From positions 1 through 64,000 of the forward strand of contig CALKIU010000130.1 in assembly GCA_937995745.1 (NCBI GenBank): a DNA stretch of 64,000 nt, written 5' to 3'. The DNA is from an uncultured Bacillaceae bacterium. Its GTDB lineage: Bacteria; Bacillota; Bacilli; Bacillales; Cytobacillaceae. Every line of letters starts with the position of its first letter. Position 1 is the stretch's first letter. Below are positions 49,967 to 59,104 of the stretch, piece by piece. The position numbers were made by a program, and so were the translations under genes. Below the pieces are notes generated by a model that saw only the letters and a list, made by a program, of their open reading frames with translations, searched no databases and was not told the DNA's origin.

Positions 49967-50776
49967 ATGACGGTCAATATTCTTGCTACATTAAACTCCA
50001 ATTATCTGAAACCTTTAAAAATCATGCTGAAGTCTTTGTTTTTTAACAACCGCAAACTGGACTTTGCCATTTATGTCATGCACTCCAGCCTGACCGAAGA
50101 TGAAATTCGTGATCTTCGCCGGTACGTTGAGGGCAAAGGGCATCAACTCCATTCCATCAGAATTGGCAGCGATGTATTCCATGATGCACCGGTCCTCCTT
50201 CACTATACAAAAGAAATGTATTACCGCCTCTTGGCATTTAAATTTTTGCCGGAGGAAATGGAACGGATTTTGTATCTCGATCCGGATATACTCGTCATAA
50301 ATTCTGTAGAAGAGTTGTATAAAATGGATTTGGACGGATATTTATATGCAGCGGCTTATCACGATTTGCCGCCGGTGAAAGAAATAAATAAAATCCGCCT
50401 CAACCAGTACGAAATGGATGCTTATTATAATTCGGGCGTCCTGCTGATGAATTTGGAACTCCAACGCCGGCTCATCGATGAACGGGAAATTTTTGATTTC
50501 GTCAGGGAAAACCGCGCGAAGTTGATTATGCCGGACCAAGATATTATGAATGCTCTTTATTCCAAACGAATAAAAACGCTGGATGAAGTCATATACAATT
50601 ACGATGTCAGGTATTACAGCCTGTATAAACTCAGAAGCGGCGGCGAATACGATATGGACTTTATTTTTAAAAACACCGTTTTCCTTCATTTTTGCGGCAA
50701 GAAAAAGCCTTGGAGGAAAAATTACAGCGGCAGATTCCATTCGGTATACAAACATTATGAATATTTGGATTATTAA
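49967..50776 (+). CDS. Family 8 glycosyltransferase (GspA-like)
   Basis: The protein has 269 residues in a GT-A fold of family 8. It begins TVNILATLNSNYLKPLKIML, has the metal-binding DPD in ILYLDPDILV, and NSGVLLMNLEL with PDQDIMNALY later. The C-terminal LHFCGKKKPWRK is the donor/acceptor loop typical of LPS glucosyl/galactosyltransferases and of B. subtilis GspA. It should transfer glucose or galactose from a UDP-sugar; the acceptor is unknown. The start at 49967 is chosen since GGGAG lies at a proper distance, while ATG 49952 is one base from it. Confidence 0.88.
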   Translation: MTVNILATLNSNYLKPLKIMLKSLFFNNRKLDFAIYVMHSSLTEDEIRDLRRYVEGKGHQLHSIRIGSDVFHDAPVLLHYTKEMYYRLLAFKFLPEEMERILYLDPDILVINSVEELYKMDLDGYLYAAAYHDLPPVKEINKIRLNQYEMDAYYNSGVLLMNLELQRRLIDEREIFDFVRENRAKLIMPDQDIMNALYSKRIKTLDEVIYNYDVRYYSLYKLRSGGEYDMDFIFKNTVFLHFCGKKKPWRKNYSGRFHSVYKHYEYLDY

Positions 50777-50806
50777 AATGCTTCCCGTGATATCGGGAAG
50801 CATTTT
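50775..50806 (+). terminator. Rho-independent terminator
   Basis: ATGCTTCCCG (50778-50787) pairs with CGGGAAGCAT (50794-50803), followed by T6. Confidence 0.9.
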
Positions 50807-50990
50807 TTGCTCTTGGCGGAACACCGCGCAGATGCTCAAACGTGCTTTGCCGGCCGGGCCGGTTCCATTTGCGCCGATAATATAATGGACGGGCTGTTCG
50901 AGTAATTTCCGTGACAGAGCGGGTTTCGTTTTTGATTGGTCTCCGGCCAACAGCATGACCGCGGACTTTGTCATTTTTTTAAAATAATTA

Positions 50991-51030
50991 TATAACAGGT
51001 GTTGACTTTTTAAATCTGTTATAGTACAGT
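50991..51030 (+). promoter_or_regulatory. Promoter of the zinc-ribbon gene within an inverted repeat
   Basis: TTGACT (51002-51007), 17-base spacer, TACAGT (51025-51030). TATAACAG (50991-50998) and CTGTTATA (51016-51023) are perfect inverted arms that bracket the -35, suggesting an operator. Confidence 0.6.
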
Positions 51031-51060
51031 TAAGATAACAAATTTAGGAGGGCGGTTCTG

Positions 51061-51183
51061 ATGATTGAGTTGGAAACTAAACCGGTTGTAAAGGAATGCC
51101 GCGAGTGCGGATGCGAGTTTATTGAGCAGCAAGAGTCCATTCTTTATGAGTGCGAGCATTGCATCGGAACGTATGAAGAATAA
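51061..51183 (+). CDS. Small zinc-ribbon protein (YhfH-like)
   Basis: A 40-residue protein, MIELETKPVVKECRECGCEF at the start, with a second pair in YECEHCIG. The two C-x2-C pairs form a minimal zinc ribbon like that of YhfH-family peptides. The ATG at 51061 has a strong site, AGGAGGG, and a good promoter upstream. It is shorter than most gene callers accept. It is monocistronic with a terminator after it. Function is unknown. Confidence 0.75.
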   Translation: MIELETKPVVKECRECGCEFIEQQESILYECEHCIGTYEE

Positions 51184-51244
51184 CCCCGGCAAACGCTAAT
51201 CCGAATTGTCCGATCGCGCTCCGGCGCTCCTTCCCGCATAAAAA

Positions 51245-51281
51245 GACAAAACCCGCTTCCCAACAGGAAGCGGGTTTTGTC
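51245..51281. terminator. Bidirectional rho-independent terminator
   Basis: Sixteen-base arms GACAAAACCCGCTTCC (51245-51260) and complement (51266-51281). Confidence 0.92.
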
Positions 51282-51289
51282 ATTTTCCA

Positions 51290-51577
51290 TCAATGAACGA
51301 GGGCGATAATCCCCTCTTCATCGTCGAAAACAAGTTCAATGCCTGAATACGGGTCTTCATTGAGAAACTCTTCAAGCCACATTCTTAACGCTTCAATTAT
51401 ATTGGCCGTCGTTAAATTTTGCTTTAGGCCGCCCGCATATGCGTCTGCGGAAAAGCCCTCATCGTCGTCATAAAATAATTCAATTTCCACTTCTTCCGGT
51501 TTGATTTGTTTCTTGCGGGCAATGTAAACGCATAATGCGTTAACGATATCTTGTTCCGAAATCTTCAGCCTCTCCAT
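51290..51577 (-). CDS. YxcD-like acidic protein (DUF2653)
   Basis: The protein has 95 residues and is strongly acidic. It starts MERLKISEQDIVNALCVYIA and ends GIELVFDDEEGIIALVH, which matches the DUF2653/YxcD family of bacilli. No membrane segment is seen. Its start lies inside the end of the upstream membrane protein gene (13-base overlap), so the two are translated together. Function unknown. Confidence 0.8.
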   Translation of the reverse strand: MERLKISEQDIVNALCVYIARKKQIKPEEVEIELFYDDDEGFSADAYAGGLKQNLTTANIIEALRMWLEEFLNEDPYSGIELVFDDEEGIIALVH

Positions 51578-52017
51578 GAATGCGCCTCTTTCTTTTTCCG
51601 ATCTTTAAAGAAGGCAACAATTCTCGCTATAATCGCGATTAACGCCACTATGGCCAAAAGATTGATGAACAGGCCAAAGATGGAACCGAGTAGCCCCAAT
51701 TCGGCAAGGAGTCCTCCGAACATCAATCCCGCCAGTCCCCCCAGCATCAAACCGGACAAAAATCCCTTCTTGGATGAGGTTTCTTGATTGCTCTTTGTTG
51801 TCGAGCTTTTATTGACTGTTGCATTTTTTTCTTCGGCTTTTTTGTTTTGGAAATAGCTATGGTTTGAATTTGGGGTGCTTTTATTCATATTAAAGCTTTT
51901 CTTTCCGGAGCTGTACCGCTTTGCTTCCACGGTTTGAACGTCATCTTGGAAGACAAAGTTGCCTGCCGGACTGAACGCAATGGCGACGGCAAGCAGTGCC
52001 GCAACGAACTTTTTCAA
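51565..52017 (-). CDS. Exported or membrane protein with Gly-rich hydrophobic C-terminus
   Basis: The protein has 150 residues. A signal peptide (KKFVAALLAVAIAFSPAGNF, cleavage near QTVEA) is followed by a Ser/Asn/Lys-rich stretch and then a Gly/Leu-rich hydrophobic hairpin (FLSGLMLGGLAGLMFGGLLA and about 25 more residues), ending in a basic tail. The layout recalls the N-terminal half of bacterial Tim44-domain proteins, but the Tim44 domain itself is absent. The start is TTG 52017 with GGGGGGA upstream; the open frame to 52062 is longer but unsupported. It is coupled to yxcD. Confidence 0.75.
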   Translation of the reverse strand: MKKFVAALLAVAIAFSPAGNFVFQDDVQTVEAKRYSSGKKSFNMNKSTPNSNHSYFQNKKAEEKNATVNKSSTTKSNQETSSKKGFLSGLMLGGLAGLMFGGLLAELGLLGSIFGLFINLLAIVALIAIIARIVAFFKDRKKKEAHSWRG

Positions 52018-52316
52018 AATCAATCCCCCCGAATGAACATTTTTCTGTGTGGTTATACGCACATTCGTACGAAAAAGTTTCGTATAGGTTATATTTTCTT
52101 AGTACAGATTATTTTTTTCAAGAAAAAAGTCCCCAGATGACGGCCGTTTGGCTGTCGTCTGTTTTTCCTTGCGCTGTTCTGCCCCCTGTTCGGCGAAACA
52201 GACGCGCTGCCAAATGTCGACTTTTTTCACTTAATATTTTTAGAGAAATATTTTTAATCCTTTTGTAACATTCCTGATACATTATTTTGTTAGAATGTGC
52301 CGTACAGGAGGAAAGA

Positions 52317-53402
52317 ATGATGAAAGTATCGAGAAAGATTATTCTTTTTGTGGCAGCGTTCCTGTTGTTTTTTTCCGGTTCCCTGGTTATGTACGCACAA
52401 GCGGACAAAAACTTGGATAATATCGAAAAGAAAATAAGAGAAAAAGAGAAAGAGAAAAGCTCTGTCCATTCGGAACTTGGGAAAATTGAAAGCGAGATCA
52501 AATCATTGAATGAAATGATTTCCGCCAACAAGGCAGCTTTGACTGAAGCGGAAAAAAATATCGCAAATCTCAAAAAAAGAATCGAAGCGAAAAAAGAAGA
52601 AATCGTCGTTTTGCAAAACAGAATATTGGCGCGGAAAGACATCATGAAACAAAGACTTGTCGCTTTGCAGCATGATAATAAATTGCATTTTATCATAGAA
52701 GTATTGACAGGAAGCCGGAGCTTCAGCGACTTGATTGACAGGGCAAGCGCGCTTAGCACTCTTTATGAGGCGGACCGGGAACTCCTAGATTCCCAGATGG
52801 AGGATATGAAGCGGCTCGAAATGGAAACGGAGGAGCTCAATAAACAGCAGGAGCAGTTGCTGGAAGAGCAAAATAGATTGAAATTAAAGCAAGAACAACT
52901 TGCGAAAGATTTAGAAAAGAAAGAAAAAACCTTCCGGGAAATGCAGGAAAAGCTGCAAAAGATTCGCTCTGAATTAAAAATTGCGGAGCATGAAAAAGCG
53001 GCAATCGAGGCGAAATTAAAAGAAGCCCGTGAAAAAGCCGGCAAAGAAAAGGAGGCAGCCCAAAAAGCGGCCCAATCCAATCCTGCCGGACAGACACCGG
53101 AAATGCCGGATATAAAAGGCAAAGAATTCTATGTTGTGGCCACCGCTTACAGCCATGAGGAAAACGGTTCGCATACGGCGTTAGGCTACAACATTCGTGA
53201 AAATCCCCATATGAAATTGATCGCCGTTGATCCGAGAGTGATTCCGCTCGGCTCCAAAGTGTGGGTGGAAGGTTACGGAGTGGCAATTGCCGGCGATACC
53301 GGCGGCGCCATTAAAGGTTATAGAATAGACGTTTTAATGCCCACCCGGGCTGAAGCATTGAAATGGGGACGGAAAACGGTGAAGGTTGTTGTTCTTGAAT
53401 AG
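52317..53402 (+). CDS. Secreted coiled-coil protein with 3D (peptidoglycan) domain
   Basis: The protein has 361 residues. A signal peptide (about 1-30) is followed by a long coiled coil (30-265) like that of CwlO and PcsB, a short Ala/Pro linker, and a C-terminal 3D domain of about 90 residues. That domain starts YVVATAYSHEENG and contains the conserved Asp residues in AVDPRVIPLGSKVWVEGYG, AGDTGGAIKG and IDVLM. The 3D domain is a double-psi beta barrel of lytic transglycosylase type (YocH-like), so the protein probably cuts or binds the cell wall outside the membrane. ACAGGAGGA precedes the ATG. Confidence 0.9.
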   Translation: MMKVSRKIILFVAAFLLFFSGSLVMYAQADKNLDNIEKKIREKEKEKSSVHSELGKIESEIKSLNEMISANKAALTEAEKNIANLKKRIEAKKEEIVVLQNRILARKDIMKQRLVALQHDNKLHFIIEVLTGSRSFSDLIDRASALSTLYEADRELLDSQMEDMKRLEMETEELNKQQEQLLEEQNRLKLKQEQLAKDLEKKEKTFREMQEKLQKIRSELKIAEHEKAAIEAKLKEAREKAGKEKEAAQKAAQSNPAGQTPEMPDIKGKEFYVVATAYSHEENGSHTALGYNIRENPHMKLIAVDPRVIPLGSKVWVEGYGVAIAGDTGGAIKGYRIDVLMPTRAEALKWGRKTVKVVVLE

Positions 53403-53413
53403 CTGCCCACAGT

Positions 53414-53452
53414 AAAAAGCACTGTCTCTTATTGGGAGACGGTGCTTTTTTT
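53414..53452 (+). terminator. Rho-independent terminator
   Basis: AAAAAGCACTGTCTC (53414-53428) pairs with the segment 53434-53449 with one G-T pair, followed by a T-run. Confidence 0.9.
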
Positions 53453-53993
53453 ATTCCCGCCTGCCGCTTTGGCACCATTTTGCAAAAAGCAGACGCATCC
53501 CCCGTTTGGCTCTTAAACTTTTTCAGTATTGTTTCCATGATCCACTTGCCGTCGGCTTTAAAATGTTTCACCGCTGTGAAACTTTTTTGATAAAAGAACA
53601 AAGATATTTTCAGTCTAGGAAAATAGTTGTTATTTTTTGTAAAAATTCACAAAACCGACAAAAAACTTTCGAAGAAAAGCCGAAATCGCGAAACTTACAA
53701 TATTTTTTCACATTTTTTTCAAGGAATCACGACATAGCAACCGGCTTTTATGTTATATTTACTATAACAATATAATATTTGGCAGGGAGAAGGAGAGCCG
53801 TAAAAACAGTAAGAGAACATTTTTGAGCGTTCCAATTTGTTTTTATGGATTGTTTTTTTATAGCTCGCTCAAAAACGAATGCTTCTTTTGCATGCCGGTC
53901 CAAATTGTGAGTATTTATTTTTGTTCTTATAGGCCGGTCAATCTTTCATGTAATTTTTTATCCCAAAGACTTAGCCGATAGGGAGTGGTAAAG
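53453..53993 (+). promoter_or_regulatory. Long leader region of glpABC
   Basis: A -10 TATAAT lies at 53771-53776, next to an inverted repeat GTTATA-TTTAC-TATAAC (53752-53768). About 45 bases downstream, TTTTTGAGCG (53820-53829) and CGCTCAAAAA (53866-53875) can pair, but no T-run follows. A direct repeat GCCGGTC occurs near 53894 and 53932. The 200-base leader may be regulatory; GlpP-type antitermination is not evident. Confidence 0.45.
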
Positions 53994-55616
53994 ATGACTC
54001 AAATTATTGAAACGCAGGCGCTGGTAATCGGCGGCGGAGCTACCGGTGTCGGTGTCTTGCGCGATCTGGCATTGCGGGGAATTAAAGCCCTCCTCGTGGA
54101 ACAGCGCGACCTCGGGCATGGAACCACCCTCCGGAATCACGGCTTGCTTCATTCCGGCGGCCGTTATGCTGTGAAGGATCGCGAAGCGGCTATTGAGTGT
54201 ATCCAGGAGAACTTTATTTTGAAAAAGACGCTCCCCGGTTCCGTGGAAGAATCAGGGGGACTGTTTGTCAAAGTTCCCGGAGACCCGGATGATTATGTCG
54301 AACAATGGCTGGAAGGATGCAAGAATGCGGGAATTCCCACGGAAGAAGTTCCCCTTTCCCAAGCATTCAAAGAGGAGCCTTTTTTATCCCGGGACATTGA
54401 AGCCGTTTACAGAGTTCCGGACGGGGGACTGGACGGATTTACCCTGGTGGTCGATGTTGTCGCCGATGCCGTGACGCACGGAGCGAAAGCGTTAACGTAT
54501 CATGAGGTGGTCCGTTTTATTATAAACCAGAATGAAGTCCGAGGCGTTGTCGTCAGGGATTATTATACCGGCGAAGAGAAAGAAATTTATGCCGATATCG
54601 TTATCAACGCTGCCGGTCCCTGGGGCGGAAAAATCGGCGAAATGGCGGGCGTCGACATCAATCTTATTAACAACAGAGGAATGCTCGTTATTTTCAGCCA
54701 CCGCTTTAATAAACAGGTTATTAACCGTCTTCGCCCTTCTTCTGACGGCGATATTTTCGTTCCCGCCCACAATGTGTCCATTTTCGGAACGACAGGCGTG
54801 AATGTCGACGATCCGGAGGACACCTCTTTGGACAGAAAAGAATTAGAAGGCATGCTTGAGCACGGATACCCGGTCATTCCGGCCATTTATGACATGAGAA
54901 TGATTCGTGCGTTCAGCGGAAGCCGTCCGCTCTATCAAGAAAAAGTCGATCCGACCGACGTGAGCGGAAGAAGCGTGTCCAGGGGTATGGCCCTTCTGGA
55001 TCACAGTAAGCGTGACGGACTCGAGAACTTTGTGACGATTTCGGGCGGTAAATTGACGACCTTCCGTTTAATGGCCGAACAAACGGTTGATTTAGTATGT
55101 GAAAAATTAGGAATCTCCGCAAAATGCACAACGCATGAACAAGTGGTTCCGCATCGCGATGCAAAAGAATTTTTCAGAGATGTGGATATGGCTCCGGTGG
55201 CAAGACACAAAGTCAGCCAATGGGCCGGACAAAGAGCGCCGAAAATTGCCGCAGATTTGAAGGCTGGAAGAGGAAATCATGTCATTTGCGAATGCGAGCA
55301 AGTGACTTGGGCGGAAGTGAATTCTGTACTGCCGGAAAGCCCGCGCTTCCATATTGGGGATGTCCGACGCAGAACACGGTTGGGATTGGGTCCCTGCCAA
55401 GGCACGTTCTGCAATCATCGTGTGGCTGCATTGGCAGTTGAAAACGGAAATGCCACTGTACAGGAAGCGAATGAAGCCTTGTTGAATGCTGTAAAAGAGC
55501 GAAAAAAAGGAATGGGAGTAGTGGCCACAGGAGAGACAGCCAAGCAGCTCGAAATGATGGAAGCTGTTTACCGCGTGTCCTTAGGCCTGAGAGAGGAGGA
55601 AGTGCAATATGTATGA
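53994..55616 (+). CDS. glpA: GlpA, anaerobic glycerol-3-phosphate dehydrogenase large subunit
   Basis: The protein has 540 residues. The FAD loop is LVIGGGATGVGVLRDLALRG and the second flavin motif lies in NAAGPWGGKIGEMAG. The C-terminal BFD-like domain has four Cys (CECEQVTWAE and GPCQGTFC) for a [2Fe-2S] centre. This domain separates GlpA from the aerobic GlpD. With GlpB and GlpC it oxidises glycerol 3-phosphate to dihydroxyacetone phosphate and passes electrons to quinone. The start at 53994 has AGGGAG upstream. It is first in the glpABC operon and overlaps glpB by eight bases. The operon is uncommon in bacilli, which mostly use GlpD. Confidence 0.95.
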   Translation: MTQIIETQALVIGGGATGVGVLRDLALRGIKALLVEQRDLGHGTTLRNHGLLHSGGRYAVKDREAAIECIQENFILKKTLPGSVEESGGLFVKVPGDPDDYVEQWLEGCKNAGIPTEEVPLSQAFKEEPFLSRDIEAVYRVPDGGLDGFTLVVDVVADAVTHGAKALTYHEVVRFIINQNEVRGVVVRDYYTGEEKEIYADIVINAAGPWGGKIGEMAGVDINLINNRGMLVIFSHRFNKQVINRLRPSSDGDIFVPAHNVSIFGTTGVNVDDPEDTSLDRKELEGMLEHGYPVIPAIYDMRMIRAFSGSRPLYQEKVDPTDVSGRSVSRGMALLDHSKRDGLENFVTISGGKLTTFRLMAEQTVDLVCEKLGISAKCTTHEQVVPHRDAKEFFRDVDMAPVARHKVSQWAGQRAPKIAADLKAGRGNHVICECEQVTWAEVNSVLPESPRFHIGDVRRRTRLGLGPCQGTFCNHRVAALAVENGNATVQEANEALLNAVKERKKGMGVVATGETAKQLEMMEAVYRVSLGLREEEVQYV

Positions 55617-56733
55617 TGTCGTTGTCGTCGGCCGCGGTTTGACCGGATTATTGACAGCCATTTGGTCGAAGGAATTTGCCGATAAAGTTGCCGTAGTTGC
55701 CCAAGGGACAGGGAAAATTCTCCAATCAACCGGACTTTTCGACATGACACCCGGAAATGAGGAAACGGATAATCCGTTCATCAATAAGGATGTAGCCGGA
55801 GAGGCTGTTAAGAAATTTTTGGACCTGACGAAGCGGCTTGGTTACCCCTACCAAGGCAGCCTTGATAAACCTGTTCCGGTCGTTACGGGCGCAGGGTTTA
55901 TAAAATATACCACTCTTTATCCGGAAACTGTCACTCCTGTGCCGAATAAAGGCCATGTTGTCATTGTCGGCTTCGAAGAAATCGCTGATTTTCAGCCGGC
56001 TTATGTAAAAGGAAATCTGGAAACGGAACGGCCTGAATTGAAAATTGATGCCATTAAGGTGCGCTTGGGGGCAAAATCCCTCAGAACGTTGACACAAAAT
56101 GATGCTGCCAGATTGCTGGACCGCCGGGAAATCCGCGAACGTGTTATCGAGCAAATCAAAACGAAAATGGCAGAGCAAAATATTGAGCAGCCCAGATTGT
56201 TTATTTTCCCGGCTTCTTTGGGAATCGAAAATTGGAAGGAAGTTGTTCAGCACTTCCATGAATCGCTCGGCACTCCGGTAACGGAAGCGCCCGGTATGCC
56301 TCCGAATGCCACGGCCGTCCGCCTTTATGGGGCTTTGAAAAAGGAAGCTACTAAACTGGGAATCCGCTTTTACTTGGATACCCAGGTGCAGGGCAGCAAA
56401 ATCGAAAATAATAAAGTTTCCTATTTAAATATAAAAAACAACGGTAAAACGGTCCCCTTAAAAGGGCAGCATTTCGTTAATGCCGGCGGCGGCGTCTTGG
56501 GCGGCGGACTTGTCGTTACCCATAAAGGCCTTAAGGATTCAGTATTCGGCCTTGACGTAGATGAAAATGGCGAGTATAAAGCTTGCCCGGAAAACGTTGC
56601 CTTGGTCGGAGCATCGCATGGGAAAAAAGTGTTGAAATACGGTATTACCGGCGGAATATTCTCGATACAATCCAGCTATGAATGCTGCATGAAGCTGGAG
56701 AAGTCTTTAACGGGAGGGATTGTCCATGCTTAA
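55609..56733 (+). CDS. glpB: GlpB, anaerobic glycerol-3-phosphate dehydrogenase subunit B
   Basis: The protein has 374 residues. The N-terminal flavin loop is VVVVGRGLTGLLTAIW, and the C-terminal part shows NAGGGVLGGGLVVTHKGLKD and YGITGGIFSIQSSYE. GlpB carries a flavin and links GlpA to the iron-sulfur subunit GlpC. AGAGGAGG precedes the ATG, and it overlaps both neighbours, so the three subunits are made in step. Confidence 0.94.
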   Translation: MYDVVVVGRGLTGLLTAIWSKEFADKVAVVAQGTGKILQSTGLFDMTPGNEETDNPFINKDVAGEAVKKFLDLTKRLGYPYQGSLDKPVPVVTGAGFIKYTTLYPETVTPVPNKGHVVIVGFEEIADFQPAYVKGNLETERPELKIDAIKVRLGAKSLRTLTQNDAARLLDRREIRERVIEQIKTKMAEQNIEQPRLFIFPASLGIENWKEVVQHFHESLGTPVTEAPGMPPNATAVRLYGALKKEATKLGIRFYLDTQVQGSKIENNKVSYLNIKNNGKTVPLKGQHFVNAGGGVLGGGLVVTHKGLKDSVFGLDVDENGEYKACPENVALVGASHGKKVLKYGITGGIFSIQSSYECCMKLEKSLTGGIVHA

Positions 56734-57955
56734 CGGTCTTTACCCCGATGCCTCCTTTGATCAATGCATCAAGTGTAATGCGTGTGTTGTTGATTGTCCC
56801 GTTTCAAACGTGTCGCTTGAATTCGGCGGCCCGAAACACTTGGGTCCGGAACTGAAGAGATTGGTAGAAAACAATGAGTACATCGATGACAGCAGAATTG
56901 ACTATTGCACGATGTGCGGAAACTGTGATATCGCTTGTCCGGAAAATGTTTCTGTTTTCACCCTTAATGCTTATTCCAAAGCCCGCCATATCGAATTGAA
57001 CGGCTCCAATTTCCGCGATTACATTCTCAGCAATGCGGAAAAAGTCGGGAAATTGGCTTCCGCATTTGCTCCGATTACCAATTGGGCCATGAGAACAAAA
57101 TGGATTCGGAAAATTATGGAAGGAGTCATGAAGATTCCTGTAGAACGGAGATTTCCGGAATACCACTTTAAAAATTTTCGGAGAATCTACGATAAGAAAG
57201 CGTCCAATACGGAACGAAAAGTTGCCTATTTCGTCGGTTGTTCGGCCATGTACAATGAACCCCATGTAGCTGAAGCGTTTGTAAAAGTGATGGAGAAAAA
57301 CGGGATCGAAGTGGCCGTGCCGGACCAAAAATGCTGCGGAATACCTATTTTTGCAAACGGACGGATGGAACAAGGTTTGAAGAATGCGGAGTATAATGTA
57401 AAAAGCTTTTTGGAATACACCCGTAAAGGATATGATGTCGTTCTCACTTGCACAAGCTGTACAACGGCGTTGAAAAAAGAATACGTTCATTTCCTGAAAA
57501 CAAAAGAAGCCTCGGAACTGGCGGAACATGTGTATGATGCCGATGAATATTTGAGAATGCTTCATGAGAACGGGGAATTAAACACCAATTTCGGTGAAGT
57601 CAATGTAAAAGCAGGCTATTATACTCCATGCCACATGAAGACGCAAGGAATCGGAAACCCGGCTGTTGACGTGCTATCTTTGATACCGGGATATGAGATT
57701 AACACCATTCATGCAGATTGCTGCGGTCAATGCGGTACTTATGGATTCAAAAAAGAAAAGTATGACATTTCCATGGCGATGGGCAAATCGATGGCTGAGG
57801 CCATAGAAGAGGAAGGTTGCGAGCATACCGTAACAGAATGCGGCATGTGCACAAACCAAATTCTTCAACTGACGGATCAAAAAGTTTATCATCCGATGGA
57901 AATTCTTGCGGAAGCTTATGAAAAAGCCGAGGCGAAAGAGCCGGTACACGTTTGA
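56726..57955 (+). CDS. glpC: GlpC, iron-sulfur membrane-docking subunit
   Basis: The protein has 409 residues. Two ferredoxin-type clusters are seen near the N-terminus (CIKCNACVVDCP and CTMCGNCDIACP). Two CCG domains follow, one with KCCGIPIF and one with CCGQCG, which also bind a cluster or heme-reductase-type centre. No membrane helix is obvious, so docking is by amphipathic contact as in Escherichia coli GlpC. It passes electrons from GlpAB to menaquinone. The start is ATG 56726 after GGGAGGG. A terminator follows. Confidence 0.95.
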   Translation: MLNGLYPDASFDQCIKCNACVVDCPVSNVSLEFGGPKHLGPELKRLVENNEYIDDSRIDYCTMCGNCDIACPENVSVFTLNAYSKARHIELNGSNFRDYILSNAEKVGKLASAFAPITNWAMRTKWIRKIMEGVMKIPVERRFPEYHFKNFRRIYDKKASNTERKVAYFVGCSAMYNEPHVAEAFVKVMEKNGIEVAVPDQKCCGIPIFANGRMEQGLKNAEYNVKSFLEYTRKGYDVVLTCTSCTTALKKEYVHFLKTKEASELAEHVYDADEYLRMLHENGELNTNFGEVNVKAGYYTPCHMKTQGIGNPAVDVLSLIPGYEINTIHADCCGQCGTYGFKKEKYDISMAMGKSMAEAIEEEGCEHTVTECGMCTNQILQLTDQKVYHPMEILAEAYEKAEAKEPVHV

Positions 57956-57972
57956 CATTTCGTATTTGAAAG

Positions 57973-58015
57973 CAGGCAGAACAGAGAAGACAGACTCTCG
58001 TTCTGCCTGTTTTTT
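57973..58015 (+). terminator. Terminator of glpABC
   Basis: CAGGCAGAAC (57973-57982) pairs with GTTCTGCCTG (58000-58009), followed by T6. Confidence 0.9.
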
Positions 58016-58081
58016 ATGCCTTTTCCGGGAAAGGGTGTGCCGGCGCCTTTCCCCGCGGACAGCCGGCCCCTGGTTTTTTTG

Positions 58082-59077
58082 TCATGTCGTTTGCGGTTGA
58101 ACGGCGCTTTCCGCTTCTTTCGGTTTAAACCAATACTTGTTGCTGAGCCGGACATAATAAGCAATGCTTTGTTGTTGAACAATGAAAGCGAGAGTGACGA
58201 TCAAAGCCGCCTCTGCACCAAATGATGTTGCCGCCAACCCGACCGCCAAAGACAGATTGCGCAGCACCGTTCCATTGACAAGGCTGATGCCGTCTTCCCG
58301 ATTCAAGAACAATTTTGCCGTAAGTGTGCTGATGACATAATTAATGAAGTAAAACAAAACGAGCACAACAAGGGCGACAACAATAAATTGCAAGTTGTTC
58401 AAAATCATTTCAGCCTTCATGCTGATGCTGACAAAAACGACATACAGCATACCCCAAATGCTTAACGGAGCCAGATTGGGCTTGATATTTTTCTTAAATT
58501 CTTCAGGGGTATATTTTCGCATAAGCAGCTTATATGTAATATGTCCCAACACCATCGGCAGGAAGACGACAAGTGCAATCGTTCTGAATGTCTCCCAAAT
58601 ATTCACATCTACATACTTGCCCACCATTAGTAAAAGATACCACGGCGTCAAAATGGAGCCCAAAGTTAGACCGAATACAGTCAGCTTAATGGCCGAAGAA
58701 ACATTTCCTTTTTGCAAAGCAGTCCAAGATATGGTCATTCCGCTTGTCGGCAAAAGAGCTGACAGTGCCAAACCGGCAAACATGAGCGGGTGGTCGCTGA
58801 GCAGCAATTTCCCGAGCAGGAAAGCCACCAATGGAATAACGGCAAAGTTTATGACGACGGAATACCCTAGCGCTTTCGTTCCTTTTAGAGAGGTCAGCTC
58901 CTTGAATTTAAAACCGACCATCGTGGCATAAATCATGATGATCGTTCCAATCAAAATAGAAGGTTGCAAAAAGCTTGTGTCAATGAATGTTCCGATGGCA
59001 AAACCGGCAATTAAAGTCAAAGGAATGCTGATGAGCAAATTTTTTTGCGGAAAAACATAAATTTTTTTTATATTCAC
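58082..59077 (-). CDS. BASS/ACR3-superfamily transporter
   Basis: The protein has about 331 residues with nine or ten membrane helices. It has the conserved ALLPTSGMTISWTALQKGN in the middle and RNLSLAVGLAATSFG near the end, both BASS/ACR3-type crossing regions. The essential Cys of arsenite permeases in the first motif is replaced (TSGMT), so arsenite export is doubtful. Substrates of the superfamily include bile acids, pantoate and other anions; here it is unknown. The start is GTG 59077 with GGGG upstream. Its promoter carries an ATACCC-N4-GGGTAT palindrome. It converges on glpABC. Confidence 0.85.
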   Translation of the reverse strand: MNIKKIYVFPQKNLLISIPLTLIAGFAIGTFIDTSFLQPSILIGTIIMIYATMVGFKFKELTSLKGTKALGYSVVINFAVIPLVAFLLGKLLLSDHPLMFAGLALSALLPTSGMTISWTALQKGNVSSAIKLTVFGLTLGSILTPWYLLLMVGKYVDVNIWETFRTIALVVFLPMVLGHITYKLLMRKYTPEEFKKNIKPNLAPLSIWGMLYVVFVSISMKAEMILNNLQFIVVALVVLVLFYFINYVISTLTAKLFLNREDGISLVNGTVLRNLSLAVGLAATSFGAEAALIVTLAFIVQQQSIAYYVRLSNKYWFKPKEAESAVQPQTT

Positions 59078-59104
59078 GAAACCCCAACCCCTTCGCGCTT
59101 TTAT

